A DNA stretch of 64,000 nt from Chitinophaga deserti (GTDB taxonomy: Bacteria; Bacteroidota; Bacteroidia; Chitinophagales; Chitinophagaceae): NCBI RefSeq assembly GCF_003149455.1, contig NZ_QFFK01000003.1, forward strand, positions 310,001 through 374,000. The letters are read 5' to 3'. Of this stretch, positions 1 to 9,520 are shown piece after piece. Below the pieces are notes generated by a model. The model was given only the letters and a program-made list of their open reading frames with translations. It ran no database searches and was not told the origin of the DNA. Within the stretch, counting starts at the first letter, position 1. Every line of letters starts with the position of its first letter. Both the position numbers and the translations under genes were made by a program.

Positions 1-500
1 GCTTTTACGATGGACTTGGCCACGTCAAAATCGAGGGTGAGCTTGTTGATGATACCGGCAACTACCGGCTGGTGGATGTTCAGTTTAAGGCCGGATTGCT
101 GGGCGCTGGGCGTGGTGAGGGCAATGCGCTCGCCTTCGTTGGTTATCAGGAAGTTGTTATCCCCGAGTACGAGGCGGATCTGGGAAATTTTACCGGTGGG
201 TATTTCCGCGTCTACCAGCATCGTGTCTTTGTCATTCACAAGATCCAGCAGATTGTAGGCACCTGCTTTTACACCGGGCAGCACAACCCAGTTCTGATCA
301 TCAGCATCGGAACCGTTAAAACGGATCTCTTTCACATCGATCCAAACTTCGGCATAGTCTCCCGGATCGTCAGTAAGGGAGATCTGGAGGCGTGCTTTGT
401 CGGGTGCGCCGTTGGAATCTGAATCGGAACAGGCTGCCAGTGTGGCGATACCACCCAGCATGAAGGTGCCGAGGGCGAGGTTTTTCCAGGTTTTTCTCAT
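1..500 (-). CDS. DUF4382 domain lipoprotein (3' end cut off by window)
   Basis: The gene starts at the ATG read from position 500 downwards and runs out of the window, so the C-terminus is missing. The N-terminus is a lipoprotein signal: basic MRKTWK, a hydrophobic stretch, then the lipobox LAAC with the acylated Cys near residue 24, followed by a Ser/Asp-rich linker. The next about 120 residues match DUF4382: a start like LQISLTDDPGDYAEVWIDV, and a later stretch on NFLITNEGERIALTTPSAQQ. The family is common in Bacteroidota surface lipoproteins and its function is not established. It is probably exported and membrane-anchored. No local partner gene is visible on this side. Confidence 0.8.
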   Translation of the reverse strand, partial: MRKTWKNLALGTFMLGGIATLAACSDSDSNGAPDKARLQISLTDDPGDYAEVWIDVKEIRFNGSDADDQNWVVLPGVKAGAYNLLDLVNDKDTMLVDAEIPTGKISQIRLVLGDNNFLITNEGERIALTTPSAQQSGLKLNIHQPVVAGIINKLTLDFDVAKSIVK

Positions 501-622
501 CTTGATGTTGTTTAATGGTCGAGCATTGTTAGGTCACTCTTACATCTTTGATGGGATCAAACCGGGAAAGTTTAACGAAGCTTTGGGAAATTTTAAAAAA
601 AGAGATCGGGGCCTGTGGGAAT

Positions 623-844
623 CTATAAATACCGGAGGGGGTTTCTGCGGGCGTTGGTGATGTAGTTCTTGATATTCATCCAGAAAGCCAGGATCATGTA
701 CACGATGAGGGGTGAGCCCATTGCGAGGAAGGTGGCATAGATGAAGAAAAGACGGATGCGGGAGGTTGCAATGCCGAGTTTCTCCCCGATGGCGGTACAA
801 ACGCCAAAGGACTTCCACTCAACAAAATCTTTGACCTTATTCAT
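623..844 (-). CDS. PspC-domain small membrane protein
   Basis: A 73-residue protein with a PspC-like core. The N-terminal part has WKSFGVCTAIGEKLGIATSRIR, typical of stand-alone PspC proteins in Bacteroidota, where the fold continues into one hydrophobic helix (about residues 33-53, LFFIYATFLAMGSPLIVYMILAFW). In proteobacteria PspC takes part in the envelope-stress phage-shock response; in Bacteroidota the role of these small proteins is less clear. No pspA or pspB is nearby. It is transcribed away from aconitase. The reading frame on the same stretch in another phase (540-818) is a shadow. Confidence 0.8.
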   Translation of the reverse strand: MNKVKDFVEWKSFGVCTAIGEKLGIATSRIRLFFIYATFLAMGSPLIVYMILAFWMNIKNYITNARRNPLRYL

Positions 845-867
845 ATATCAAATTTATTACAATCCAG

Positions 868-901
868 CAAATTTAACAAATGAAATTGGCAACGTTAACA
901 A
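868..901 (-). promoter_or_regulatory. candidate promoter of the PspC gene
   Basis: Read on the minus strand, TAAATTTG (875 to 868) matches the Bacteroidota -7 element TAnnTTTG, and a TTG at 901-899 lies 23 bases upstream, at the outer limit of the usual spacing. The ATG at 844 follows about 24 bases later. A second copy of TAAATTTG at 856-849 is too close to the start codon to serve. Motif match only. Confidence 0.3.
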
Positions 902-985
902 GAGTTTTAACTTTAAAAAAAGTCTGAAAATGTTTAACTTCGCCGTGCAAATTTTAATGTAACCGCTCTTAAATTATTTATTTCC

Positions 986-3256
986 ATGGTGTTTGATATT
1001 GACATGATTAAAAAATTGTATGCGGCACTCCCGGGTAAAGTGGAAGCTACCCGTAAGTTGTTGGGCCGGCCGCTTACACTGGCAGAAAAGATCCTTTACG
1101 CGCATTTGTATGAACCGACTACTACACCTTACGAAAGAGGGAAATCCTATGTGGAATTTGCTCCGGACCGTGTAGCGATGCAGGATGCAACCGCGCAGAT
1201 GGCTTTGCTGCAATTCATGACCTGTGGCCGTGATCAGGTTGCCGTTCCGTCTACCGTTCACTGCGATCACCTGATCCAGGCGAAAACCGGCGCAGCGCAA
1301 GACCTTGCCACTGCTATCGACACCAATAAAGAAGTTTACGAATTCCTCTCTTCTATATCCGACAAATACGGCATCGGTTTCTGGAAACCCGGCGCCGGTA
1401 TCATTCACCAGGTAGTACTGGAGAACTACGCGTTCCCCGGTGGTATGATGATCGGTACAGACTCCCACACTCCTAACGCAGGTGGTTTGGGTATGCTGGC
1501 CATCGGCGTTGGCGGTGCTGACGCGGTGGATGTAATGGCAGGCCTCGCATGGGAGCTGAAAATGCCTAAACTGATCGGTGTGAAACTGACAGGTAAACTC
1601 AGCGGATGGGCTTCTCCGAAAGACGTAATCCTTCGCGTTGCCGGTATCCTCACCGTGAAAGGCGGCACCGGCTGCATCGTGGAATACTTCGGCGAAGGTG
1701 CCGACTCCATGAGCGCTACCGGTAAAGGCACTATCTGTAACATGGGTGCTGAAATCGGCGCTACCTGCTCCGTTTTCGCTTACGATTCCCGTATGGCTGA
1801 CTACCTGAAAGTTACCGGCCGTACCGAAGTTGCTGCCCTGGCAGACGGTGTGCGTGAGCACCTCCGTCCGGATGACGCAGTAGCTGCTGATCCTTCCAAA
1901 TTCTACGATCAGGTTATCGAAATCAACCTCGACGAACTGGAGCCTTATGTAAACGGTCCCTTCACTCCGGATCTGGCATGGCCTATCTCTAAATTCGCTC
2001 AGGCTGTTAAAGAAAACAACTGGCCCGAAAAGCTGGAAGTAGCCCTCATCGGTTCCTGCACCAACTCTTCTTACGAAGATATCTCCCGTTCCGCATCTCT
2101 GGCGAAACAGGCTATCGATAAAAACCTGGAAGTACATTCCGAGTTCACCATCACTCCCGGTTCCGAACTGGTACGCTACACCATCGAAAGAGATGGCCTG
2201 CTCGCTACCTTCGACCAGATCGGCGGTGTTGTACTGGCAAACGCCTGCGGCCCCTGTATTGGTCAATGGGCCCGTCATATCGACGATCCCAACCGCAAAA
2301 ACTCCATCATCACTTCCTTCAACCGTAACTTCGCCAAACGTAACGACGGCCTGGCCTCTACCCATGCTTTCGTGGCATCGCCTGAGATCGTGACTGCACT
2401 GGCTATCGCCGGCAGCCTCACCTTCAACCCGCTGACCGATAAGCTGAAGAACCGTGATGGCCAGGAAGTGAAACTGGACGAGCCTAAAGGTTATGAACTG
2501 CCTCCGCAGGGCTTCGACGTGAAAGACGCCGGATACCAGGCTCCTGCTGAAGATGGCACCGGTGTTCAGGTAGTAGTATCCCCTTCTTCCGACCGCCTCC
2601 AGCTGCTGGAAGCTTTCAAAGCATGGGAAGGTACCGACCTGAAAGGACTGAAGCTCCTCATCAAAGCCAAAGGCAAGTGTACTACCGACCACATTTCCAT
2701 GGCGGGTCCCTGGTTGAAATACCGCGGCCACCTGGACAATATCTCCAACAACATGCTCATCGGTGCGCTGAATGCGTTTAACGATAAGACCGACACCGTG
2801 AAGAACCAGCTGACCGGCGAATACGGCGCAGTACCTGCTACGCAGCGTGCATACAAAGCCGCTAACATCGGCTCCGTTGTTGTGGGTGATGAAAACTATG
2901 GTGAAGGTTCCAGCCGCGAACACGCAGCTATGGAGCCCCGTCACCTCGGTGTTCGTGCTATCCTCGTGAAATCTTTCGCGCGTATCCACGAAACCAACCT
3001 GAAAAAACAAGGGATGCTTGCGCTGACCTTTGCCGATAAAGATGATTACGAGAAGATCCAGGAAGATGATGTGATCGATATCGTGGGCCTCACTGAATTC
3101 ACACCCGGCTCTACGCTGACGGTGGTATTGAATCACAAAGACGGCACGAAAGATTCCATCATTGTGAACCACACCTACAACCAGCAGCAGATCGAATGGT
3201 TTAAGGCTGGCGGTGCGTTGAACGTGATCCGCGCCCAGTTCGCAGCGGCAAAATAA
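986..3256 (+). CDS. acn: aconitate hydratase (mitochondrial-type aconitase)
   Basis: A 756-residue aconitase that interconverts citrate and isocitrate through cis-aconitate in the TCA cycle, in the cytoplasm. The three [4Fe-4S] ligands are visible: C358 in GSCTNS, and C421 and C424 in ACGPC. The C-terminal swivel domain carries [17 protein letters not shown], the substrate-binding SRE loop. Length and the N-terminus [10 protein letters not shown] match the mitochondrial-type (ACO2-like) group rather than the longer AcnA/IRP type. It is a single gene with its own terminator 25 bases past the stop. Neither citrate synthase nor isocitrate dehydrogenase is adjacent. A 766-codon antisense frame covers it and is a codon-usage shadow. 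Confidence 0.97.
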   Translation: MVFDIDMIKKLYAALPGKVEATRKLLGRPLTLAEKILYAHLYEPTTTPYERGKSYVEFAPDRVAMQDATAQMALLQFMTCGRDQVAVPSTVHCDHLIQAKTGAAQDLATAIDTNKEVYEFLSSISDKYGIGFWKPGAGIIHQVVLENYAFPGGMMIGTDSHTPNAGGLGMLAIGVGGADAVDVMAGLAWELKMPKLIGVKLTGKLSGWASPKDVILRVAGILTVKGGTGCIVEYFGEGADSMSATGKGTICNMGAEIGATCSVFAYDSRMADYLKVTGRTEVAALADGVREHLRPDDAVAADPSKFYDQVIEINLDELEPYVNGPFTPDLAWPISKFAQAVKENNWPEKLEVALIGSCTNSSYEDISRSASLAKQAIDKNLEVHSEFTITPGSELVRYTIERDGLLATFDQIGGVVLANACGPCIGQWARHIDDPNRKNSIITSFNRNFAKRNDGLASTHAFVASPEIVTALAIAGSLTFNPLTDKLKNRDGQEVKLDEPKGYELPPQGFDVKDAGYQAPAEDGTGVQVVVSPSSDRLQLLEAFKAWEGTDLKGLKLLIKAKGKCTTDHISMAGPWLKYRGHLDNISNNMLIGALNAFNDKTDTVKNQLTGEYGAVPATQRAYKAANIGSVVVGDENYGEGSSREHAAMEPRHLGVRAILVKSFARIHETNLKKQGMLALTFADKDDYEKIQEDDVIDIVGLTEFTPGSTLTVVLNHKDGTKDSIIVNHTYNQQQIEWFKAGGALNVIRAQFAAAK

Positions 3257-3280
3257 AAACTCGCTGAAAAGCATATATTA

Positions 3281-3314
3281 CAGGCCGTTCCTCTCCGGGA
3301 ACGGCCTGTTTTTT
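3281..3314 (+). terminator. intrinsic terminator after aconitase
   Basis: A perfect 11-bp stem (CAGGCCGTTCC / GGAACGGCCTG) with a six-base loop is followed directly by six T. It closes the aconitase transcript. It also rules out the TTG at 3313 as the start of the next gene, since that lies in the T tract. Confidence 0.9.
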
Positions 3315-3342
3315 GTTCCAAACACCCCAAAATCCTGCGGCT

Positions 3343-3972
3343 ATGCAACCAGACGCAATCAGGAAACACTGGATGACACTTAATCAACGGTGCGGAAGCC
3401 CTGCGGCCACGGCACGTCATGAGATCGACCGGCTCATACTCCGGTATTCCACCTTCGGGCGGCATTATCACAACCTCGATCATCTTACCGACCTGCTGGC
3501 CCTCCAGCATCAGTATGCTCCGCTGATTCTTGATAATGACTCCCTGCTCTTCGCGATTTACTTCCACGACAGCGTTTACCAGCCCAAACGCAACGATAAC
3601 GAGCTTAAGAGCGCAGAAGAGGCCATCTTCTACCTCCGGAAGGCCGGCGCCCCTGTAGAGCGCCAGGATAAGGTATATAGCTACATATTAGCTACTGCAG
3701 GGCATCAGCCCGCTCTCTCCGATCCGGATCTGGATTATTTCCTTGACTTCGACCTTTCCATACTCGCCGCCACACCCGACCGTTATAAGCTGTATGCCAA
3801 AAACATCCGGCGTGAATACCGGATGTATTCGTGGCTGGAATATCGTAACGGCCGAATCAAGGTATTGCAGCACTTCCTTTCCATGCCGCATATTTACCGC
3901 ACGGAGCTTTTCCGCGGGCAATACGAGCTGCGGGCAAGGCAAAACCTGGAAAGAGAACTGGAAAAATTATGA
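3343..3972 (+). CDS. HD-superfamily metal-dependent phosphohydrolase (COG4339-like)
   Basis: About 209 residues from ATG 3343. The residues H-x-H-N-L-D-H near the N-terminus (RHYHNLDHL) and the pair AIYFHDSVY about 40 residues later are the HD-type metal ligands. Later residues DLDYFLDFDLSILAA give a further conserved Asp cluster. This pattern is found in the small predicted phosphohydrolase family COG4339, whose substrate is not known. The longer frame beginning at TTG 3313 is rejected because it starts inside the aconitase terminator. The stop overlaps the end of the convergent DUF4421 gene by six bases. Confidence 0.75.
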   Translation: MQPDAIRKHWMTLNQRCGSPAATARHEIDRLILRYSTFGRHYHNLDHLTDLLALQHQYAPLILDNDSLLFAIYFHDSVYQPKRNDNELKSAEEAIFYLRKAGAPVERQDKVYSYILATAGHQPALSDPDLDYFLDFDLSILAATPDRYKLYAKNIRREYRMYSWLEYRNGRIKVLQHFLSMPHIYRTELFRGQYELRARQNLERELEKL

Positions 3973-5013
3973 TCCGAAAATTGGCTTCTTCAGCCCGAAC
4001 CGGCGCACTATACTGAACCGGAGATTACCCGCGCCAAAGGTCTGATAAGCCCTGGCCACAGGAGCGCTGCCGCGCGTGGAAATATCCACATAATGAACAC
4101 CCACATAGTATTTAGGGGAATTGTACCCTGCCGCAATACGAAGGGTATTATTGAGCTGCCATCCAATACCATGCTCTTTAGCACGGCCATCGTTGAAAGA
4201 AAGCACGGTGCGGTTTACACCTGCTGCCAAGGCGAGTGAACCGGTGATGAAGAAGTGCTTCGCAATTACAAGCGTATAAGCATATCCGCCGTTAACCGCA
4301 AGACTTATGTTGCCCGACCGTGTGAAAGGCAGGCCTTCATAAAAACCTTCCCCGCGCGGTTCTGCAGGTACCAGTGCAGAATCGCCCCGCATCTGCCATG
4401 CGAAGATCTCCGCACCTATTAAAGGTGAACCTGCACTCTTCTTCTGATATTCGTTCTGTAAAAATGCCGCGCGGTATGAGAAGCGCTTATCATTGAAAAT
4501 GTACTGCGCATGCAGTCCGATATTGGTATTGATGATATCCGGGCGGATGCCATCCGCCTTCACGGAAATGGCGTTATCGAAAAAACGCCTGGTCTCGCTA
4601 TTGTAATAACCCTGGTAATATTGCCCGTAAAAATCCACGACCAGCTTACGGGTGTAGAGATGTGTCTGCAAATCGAGATATTTCGTTTTGCCGTATTTAT
4701 CGTTGTCGTTGTTAATGAAAGGGAGGTTAAAGCCGAGGTTAAGACCAATGAACTTGTAGTTGAAGCCCACCCCCACATTGTTATTGGCATTTGGGCGGTA
4801 AAGCACCTCTTCGTCCAGCTTCCGGTCGTGCATATCGTAGTAATTATACTTCCGGGAACCATAGATGCGTACCGTGAGATCGCGCGTAAGGTCCTGAACA
4901 TAAGCACTATCGTTCTCTGTACTGAGCCATTTTAATATGCCCTTATCCTGAGCGCGGCAGAGTGCCGGGCAAAGGAACAAAATCCAGCAAATGGCTTTTA
5001 TCCGGTGCATCAT
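3967..5013 (-). CDS. DUF4421 family outer-membrane protein
   Basis: About 348 residues. The start is placed at the first of two adjacent ATGs (5013, 5010), because the frame upstream of it has no signal peptide and would overlap the neighbouring stop codon. From there MMHRIKAICWILFLCPALCRAQ is a clear signal peptide. The mature part has alternating aromatic-hydrophobic strands (VGVGFNYKFIGLNLGFNLP, LVVDFYGQYYQGYY) and ends in an aromatic-rich strand, as expected of an outer-membrane beta-barrel. These features match DUF4421, a Bacteroidota family of unknown function. It lies 34 bases downstream of the phosphoesterase gene and may share its transcript. Confidence 0.75.
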   Translation of the reverse strand: MMHRIKAICWILFLCPALCRAQDKGILKWLSTENDSAYVQDLTRDLTVRIYGSRKYNYYDMHDRKLDEEVLYRPNANNNVGVGFNYKFIGLNLGFNLPFINNDNDKYGKTKYLDLQTHLYTRKLVVDFYGQYYQGYYNSETRRFFDNAISVKADGIRPDIINTNIGLHAQYIFNDKRFSYRAAFLQNEYQKKSAGSPLIGAEIFAWQMRGDSALVPAEPRGEGFYEGLPFTRSGNISLAVNGGYAYTLVIAKHFFITGSLALAAGVNRTVLSFNDGRAKEHGIGWQLNNTLRIAAGYNSPKYYVGVHYVDISTRGSAPVARAYQTFGAGNLRFSIVRRFGLKKPIFGS

Positions 5014-5047
5014 AAGTGTAACAGTGGTCAGGTATACAACAAATCCT

Positions 5048-5536
5048 TTAATCGGGCAGTTCAATTACTTCGAGATTTTTAATCTCTCCGTTCAGACACT
5101 CGAAGCGCACGAGGGTTTTAACCTTGTGCCAGCCCTGCTTACCGCAGGCACCCGGATTAATATGTAGCAATTGCAGTGCCGGATCAGGAACTACTTTGAG
5201 AATGTGGGAATGCCCGGTAATGAAAAGGTTCGGCCTTTTCTTCTGAATATGGGGTTTCAGGGCCGGTGTGTATTTAGGAGGATAACCGCCGATGTGGGTC
5301 ATCCATACCTTTACTCCTTCGCAGATAAAGAGATTGTGTTCGGGATAACGGATGCGGATATCCTGTCCGTCGATATTACCATATACGGCCTTCAGCGGCT
5401 TGAATGCCTCCAGCTCGTCGGCAAGTGCTACGTTACCAATATCACCTGCATGCCAGATCTGGTCTACCTGTTCGAAATAACGGAACACCTGCGGGTGGAG
5501 GTATCCATGCGTGTCTGACATCAATCCAATCTTCAT
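5048..5536 (-). CDS. metallophosphoesterase, YfcE/MJ0936 type
   Basis: A 162-residue calcineurin-like phosphoesterase. All metal-binding blocks are present in order: SDTHG (about residue 7), HAGDIG (about 29), GNID (about 54), a THIGG segment and GHSH near residue 107, ending with NPGACGKQG. YfcE-type enzymes hydrolyse phosphodiesters in vitro with Mn2+; the physiological substrate is unknown. It is cytoplasmic, with no signal peptide. It lies 17 bases downstream of hutG on the same strand, but its function shows no tie to histidine breakdown. Confidence 0.9.
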   Translation of the reverse strand: MKIGLMSDTHGYLHPQVFRYFEQVDQIWHAGDIGNVALADELEAFKPLKAVYGNIDGQDIRIRYPEHNLFICEGVKVWMTHIGGYPPKYTPALKPHIQKKRPNLFITGHSHILKVVPDPALQLLHINPGACGKQGWHKVKTLVRFECLNGEIKNLEVIELPD

Positions 5537-5553
5537 CCCGCTAAAATATGGAA

Positions 5554-6552
5554 TTAATCGCCCTGCCGAAGGAAATAATTCATCACCGTTTCGAATACAA
5601 GCGACGCTGCCAGCTTAGCTGTGCGGTTATCCTGATCCAGTGAAGGGTTGAGTTCCGCGAAGTCGGCCCCGGCCAGTTTACCCGTGCGCAATACGGTACG
5701 GAAGCAATCGAGGAAAAGGGCATCGGGCACCAGTCCGTTATAAGCCGTAGCACTTACGCCGGGAGCATATGGCGCGGCAAAAACATCCAGGCAGGTAGTA
5801 AGATAAATCCGGTCGTTCCGCTGGATAAAGGAACGGATAGCCCCAACCAGCTGATCGTGGTATTTCTGTTGAAAAAGGCTGGCGGGGAGATAATCGGCAC
5901 CGAGTGTAGCGGCCGTTTCGAATAATCGGGGTGTGTTGGAGTTCTGCTGGATGCCGAGGGCGAGGTAATGAAAAGGCCGGCCTTCCTGCTTCCTGTCTTC
6001 CGCAATCTGCCAGAACCCTGTTCCAGAGCTGGGGCCCTCTGCGCCGGGTTCCCTGAGGTCGAAATGCGCATCGAAATTAATAATGCCCACAGTTTCCTTC
6101 CCGAAGTGGCGGCTGATGCCGCGTTCATGCCCATAAGCCACTTCGTGCCCGCCGCCCAGCACTACAGGCAGGTAACCTGCTTTGAGTATATGCGCCACCG
6201 TTGCCGAGAGTGCTTCCTGTGCCATTTCAAGCTGGCGGCCGTCGCAAACAATATTGCCTGCATCGGCCAGCACATGGCCTTCAAAATGTACAGGGAAAGA
6301 AGAACAAGCCTTGCGCAAGGCTTCCGGGCCAGCTACCGCACCGGTTCGGCCACCGTTGCGGCGTACACCTTCGTCGCATGCGAAGCCGAGAAAAGCAATG
6401 CCTTTCTTCCCTGCGGGAAGGGCGGGCAGCGGATGCTGGCTGAGATCGGTAGGCTGCACCAGCTGGTGCCAGCGCTGCAGATCGGGTTCAGTGCCATCGT
6501 TTCTGCCCTGCCAGCTGCCGGGCGTAGTTGGTTGGTAACATACAAGGGTCAT
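5554..6552 (-). CDS. hutG: formimidoylglutamase
   Basis: A 332-residue arginase/agmatinase-family enzyme, last step of the hut pathway: N-formimidoyl-glutamate plus water gives glutamate plus formamide. Metal-binding motifs are GGGHE (H136) and NFDAHFD (D161, H163, D165). The third motif, which in arginases is S-x-D-x-D, reads T-T-C-L-D-V-F here, so C254 takes the place of the first Asp and D256 keeps the second. The rest of that loop (YAPGVSA) is typical of HutG. Its place as last gene of marR-hutH-hutU-hutI-hutG supports the call. The Cys may be normal for this subgroup; I cannot tell from one sequence. Confidence 0.93.
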   Translation of the reverse strand: MTLVCYQPTTPGSWQGRNDGTEPDLQRWHQLVQPTDLSQHPLPALPAGKKGIAFLGFACDEGVRRNGGRTGAVAGPEALRKACSSFPVHFEGHVLADAGNIVCDGRQLEMAQEALSATVAHILKAGYLPVVLGGGHEVAYGHERGISRHFGKETVGIINFDAHFDLREPGAEGPSSGTGFWQIAEDRKQEGRPFHYLALGIQQNSNTPRLFETAATLGADYLPASLFQQKYHDQLVGAIRSFIQRNDRIYLTTCLDVFAAPYAPGVSATAYNGLVPDALFLDCFRTVLRTGKLAGADFAELNPSLDQDNRTAKLAASLVFETVMNYFLRQGD

Positions 6553-6597
6553 GGGCTGTGCGGTTGTATCTGTTGATATTGCTAATATCCTGAAAAA

Positions 6598-7800
6598 TCA
6601 GATGCGCTCCCCGTTTTTCCACACAAACGAGGGTTTCAGCTTGCCCTGTTGGTAGAGAATCTCTCTGTAGTCGCTACAGGGGTATGCCTGCAGGTCGGCC
6701 GCGGAAGAGCGGATGCCCAGTGCTTTTGATGCACGGATGGTTAGCGCTGCAAACACCTCTGCGGCTGAAAGCCTTTCCGCTGCACTCATCACTGCTGCCT
6801 GCATGAGCAGATCGCCCATGGGTGCAGAACCGGGGTTCCAGTCGCTGGCAATGGCCACACAGGCTCCTGCATCCAGCAGCTGGCGGGCGGGGGCATATTT
6901 CATGCCCAGCCCCATGGAAGCACCCGGGAGTACTACTGCAACGGTATCAGATGCTGCCAGCCTGCGGATGTCTTCCGCATTTGAAGCTTCCAGATGGTCG
7001 GCAGACAAGGCTCCGGCTTCCACAGCTACTGCTGATCCACCGCTGGTAAACTGATCGGCATGCACCGTTAATTGGAAACCCATAGCTTTAGCTGCGGCGA
7101 GGAAAGGGCGCGATGCTTCAAAGGAAAAAGCAGTTTCTTCCACGAAAATATCTACCCGCTCCGTTAACCGCTCTTCTTTCAGAACGGGCAACAGATCGTT
7201 TAATATCCAGCGCAGGTATGCCTTTTCATCCCCGTCAAAATCCTTTGGACGGATGTGGGCCGCCAGGCAGGTAGTGACCAGTGCGGCAGGCGTGTATTGG
7301 TCGGCGGTACGAATAGCACGCAGCATTTTCAGTTCCGAAGCCATATCCAGCCCATAGCCGCTCTTTACCTCAATGGTGGTCACTCCTTCCCTTAAATGCC
7401 GGTTGGCACGGGCTACTGTATTTTCCATCAATTCCGTATCGGTAGCAGCGCGGGTTTTCGTTACTGAATCCCATATACCACCGCCTGCACGGGCAATATC
7501 GAGATACGACTTACCTGCGATACGCATGGCGTAATCGCGGCTGCGCGTGCCGGCAAAACAGATATGGGTATGGCAATCCACAAAGCCCGGCAGCAATACC
7601 ATAGGCTCGTCTATCTTATCAATTTCTGCAGTGGGATGCGCTTTGCGCAGTTCTTCAAAGTCTCCGCAGGTAACAATATCCCCTGCATCCACCAGCACCC
7701 CGCCGTTGGGGATGATGGTGAGCTGCTCGTCGGAGATGGGGCCTTTTTCGGGAAGCCCTGTTAAAGGCAATATCTGGGTAAATGGTCCGATGATTTTCAT
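6598..7800 (-). CDS. hutI: imidazolonepropionase
   Basis: A 400-residue amidohydrolase-family enzyme, third step of histidine breakdown: it opens 4-imidazolone-5-propanoate to N-formimidoyl-glutamate. Visible are the metal site DCHTH near residue 77, a second His in the TVHADQF segment, and SDWNPGSAP near the C-terminus, all standard for HutI. I start at ATG 7800 (MKIIGPFTQ), because the longer frame to 7881 would run into hutU and adds a polar stretch not seen in the family. The gap to hutU is 19 bases. Confidence 0.95.
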   Translation of the reverse strand: MKIIGPFTQILPLTGLPEKGPISDEQLTIIPNGGVLVDAGDIVTCGDFEELRKAHPTAEIDKIDEPMVLLPGFVDCHTHICFAGTRSRDYAMRIAGKSYLDIARAGGGIWDSVTKTRAATDTELMENTVARANRHLREGVTTIEVKSGYGLDMASELKMLRAIRTADQYTPAALVTTCLAAHIRPKDFDGDEKAYLRWILNDLLPVLKEERLTERVDIFVEETAFSFEASRPFLAAAKAMGFQLTVHADQFTSGGSAVAVEAGALSADHLEASNAEDIRRLAASDTVAVVLPGASMGLGMKYAPARQLLDAGACVAIASDWNPGSAPMGDLLMQAAVMSAAERLSAAEVFAALTIRASKALGIRSSAADLQAYPCSDYREILYQQGKLKPSFVWKNGERI

Positions 7801-7819
7801 GTGGATGCTTTTGGAGGTC

Positions 7820-9493
7820 TTATAATCCCAGTCCGAACTGGTCGCGTACTTCGAGGGCCTTTTCATATCCTGCGTCTGCATGACGGAAGATACCCATAGC
7901 CGGATCGTTATAAAGCACGCGCTTCAGGCATTCTTCCGCACGATCAGTTCCATCTGCCAGCACTACCATGCCTGCATGCTGGGAATATCCCATACCTACG
8001 CCACCACCATGGTGGAAGGATACCCATGTGGCACCTCCGGCAGTGTTGCTCATCAGGTTCAGCAAGGTCCAGTCGGATACGGCATCAGAACCATCCTTCA
8101 TAGCTTCTGTTTCTCGGTTGGGCGATGCAACGGAGCCACAGTCGAGGTGATCGCGGCCAATAACGATCGGTGCTTTCACTTTACCCGTTCTCACCAGTTC
8201 GTTGAACAGCAACCCTGCCTTTTCACGCTCTCCCATACCGAGCCAGCAGATGCGTGCAGGCAGCCCCTGGAAGGCTACGCGCTCCTGTGCTTTCTGCAAC
8301 CAGTTGTGCAGCGGTTTATTATCGGGGAACAGTTCCATCAGGGCACGGTCTGTCGTATAAATATCTTCCGGATCTCCGGAGAGGGCTACCCAGCGGAAGG
8401 GGCCTTTCCCTTCGCAGAAAAGCGGACGGATGTATGCGGGTGTAAAACCGGGGAAGTTGAAAGCATCTGCTTCTCCCCCCTCCTTAGCGAACTCACGCAG
8501 ATTATTACCATAATCAAAAGTAACCGAACCCCGGCGCTGCATTTCCAGCATAAAGCCTACGTGGCGGGCCATGCTTTTCAACGACAGTTGTTTATAGCCT
8601 GCAGCATCTTTCACCCGCAATTCCGCAGCGGCTTCCAGGCTCATATTATTAGGCACATAGCCATTGATGGGGTCGTGTGCTGAGGTTTGATCAGTGAGGA
8701 TATCAGGGATGATGTTATCCTTCAGGAGGCGCTCCAGCATATCGCCGGCATCACTTACCAGACCGATAGAAATGGCTTCTCCCTTAGCCTGTGCTTCGCG
8801 TACCCAGGCAATGGCTTCGTCGTAGGAATGCGTCATACGGTCGAGGTACTTTGTGTCGATACGTTTCTGCAGGCGCGTGGCGTCTACATCCGCACCGAGG
8901 AAGGTAGCACCCGCCATAGTGGCGGCCAGAGGTTGCGCACCGCCCATACCGCCAATACCGGCGGTTACAAGCAATTTACCTTTCAGATCCCCATTGAAAT
9001 GCTGACGGCCGCACTCCACGAAGGTTTCATAAGTGCCCTGCAAAATCCCCTGTGTGCCGATATAGATCCAGCTGCCGGCTGTCATCTGGCCGTACATCAT
9101 GAGTCCTTTTGCGCGGAGGTCATTGAAATGCTCCCACGTAGCCCATTTCGGAACGAGGTTACTGTTAGCCAGCAGTACACGCGGTGCCTGGGGATGCGTG
9201 CGTACAATACCCACCGGCTTGCCGGACTGTACCAGTAAAGAATGATCATTGTCCAGCGTAAGCAATGATTGAATGATCTGCTGCAATGCTTCCCGGTTGC
9301 GGGCGGCCTGGCCGATACCGCCATACACTACCAGCTCATCTGGGTTCTCGGCTACTTCATGGTCGAGGTTATTGAGCAGCATACGGAGCGGTGCTTCCGT
9401 TTGCCAGCTCAGCGCATGGAGGTCTGTACCACGGGGGGCTTTATAATGCGGGTGAGCGGCGTATTGGGAGATAAAGTCATTGATATTTTTCAT
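7820..9493 (-). CDS. hutU: urocanate hydratase
   Basis: A 557-residue urocanase, second step of the hut pathway: urocanate plus water gives 4-imidazolone-5-propanoate, with tightly bound NAD+ as an electrophile. The glycine-rich NAD site [10 protein letters not shown] is at about 179-188, and the conserved catalytic-region Cys sits in [19 protein letters not shown] (C452). The length is normal. It lies 27 bases downstream of hutH in the same operon. Confidence 0.97.
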   Translation of the reverse strand: MKNINDFISQYAAHPHYKAPRGTDLHALSWQTEAPLRMLLNNLDHEVAENPDELVVYGGIGQAARNREALQQIIQSLLTLDNDHSLLVQSGKPVGIVRTHPQAPRVLLANSNLVPKWATWEHFNDLRAKGLMMYGQMTAGSWIYIGTQGILQGTYETFVECGRQHFNGDLKGKLLVTAGIGGMGGAQPLAATMAGATFLGADVDATRLQKRIDTKYLDRMTHSYDEAIAWVREAQAKGEAISIGLVSDAGDMLERLLKDNIIPDILTDQTSAHDPINGYVPNNMSLEAAAELRVKDAAGYKQLSLKSMARHVGFMLEMQRRGSVTFDYGNNLREFAKEGGEADAFNFPGFTPAYIRPLFCEGKGPFRWVALSGDPEDIYTTDRALMELFPDNKPLHNWLQKAQERVAFQGLPARICWLGMGEREKAGLLFNELVRTGKVKAPIVIGRDHLDCGSVASPNRETEAMKDGSDAVSDWTLLNLMSNTAGGATWVSFHHGGGVGMGYSQHAGMVVLADGTDRAEECLKRVLYNDPAMGIFRHADAGYEKALEVRDQFGLGL

Positions 9494-9520
9494 CGTAAGG
9501 ATTGTTGTGGTGAATGATGG

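Noticed and set aside
974..3274. A 766-codon open frame on the minus strand over aconitase
   Set aside because: It lies antisense to a gene with all catalytic Cys residues. Its product is Phe/Val/Gly/His-rich without any motif, as expected from strong codon bias on the real strand.
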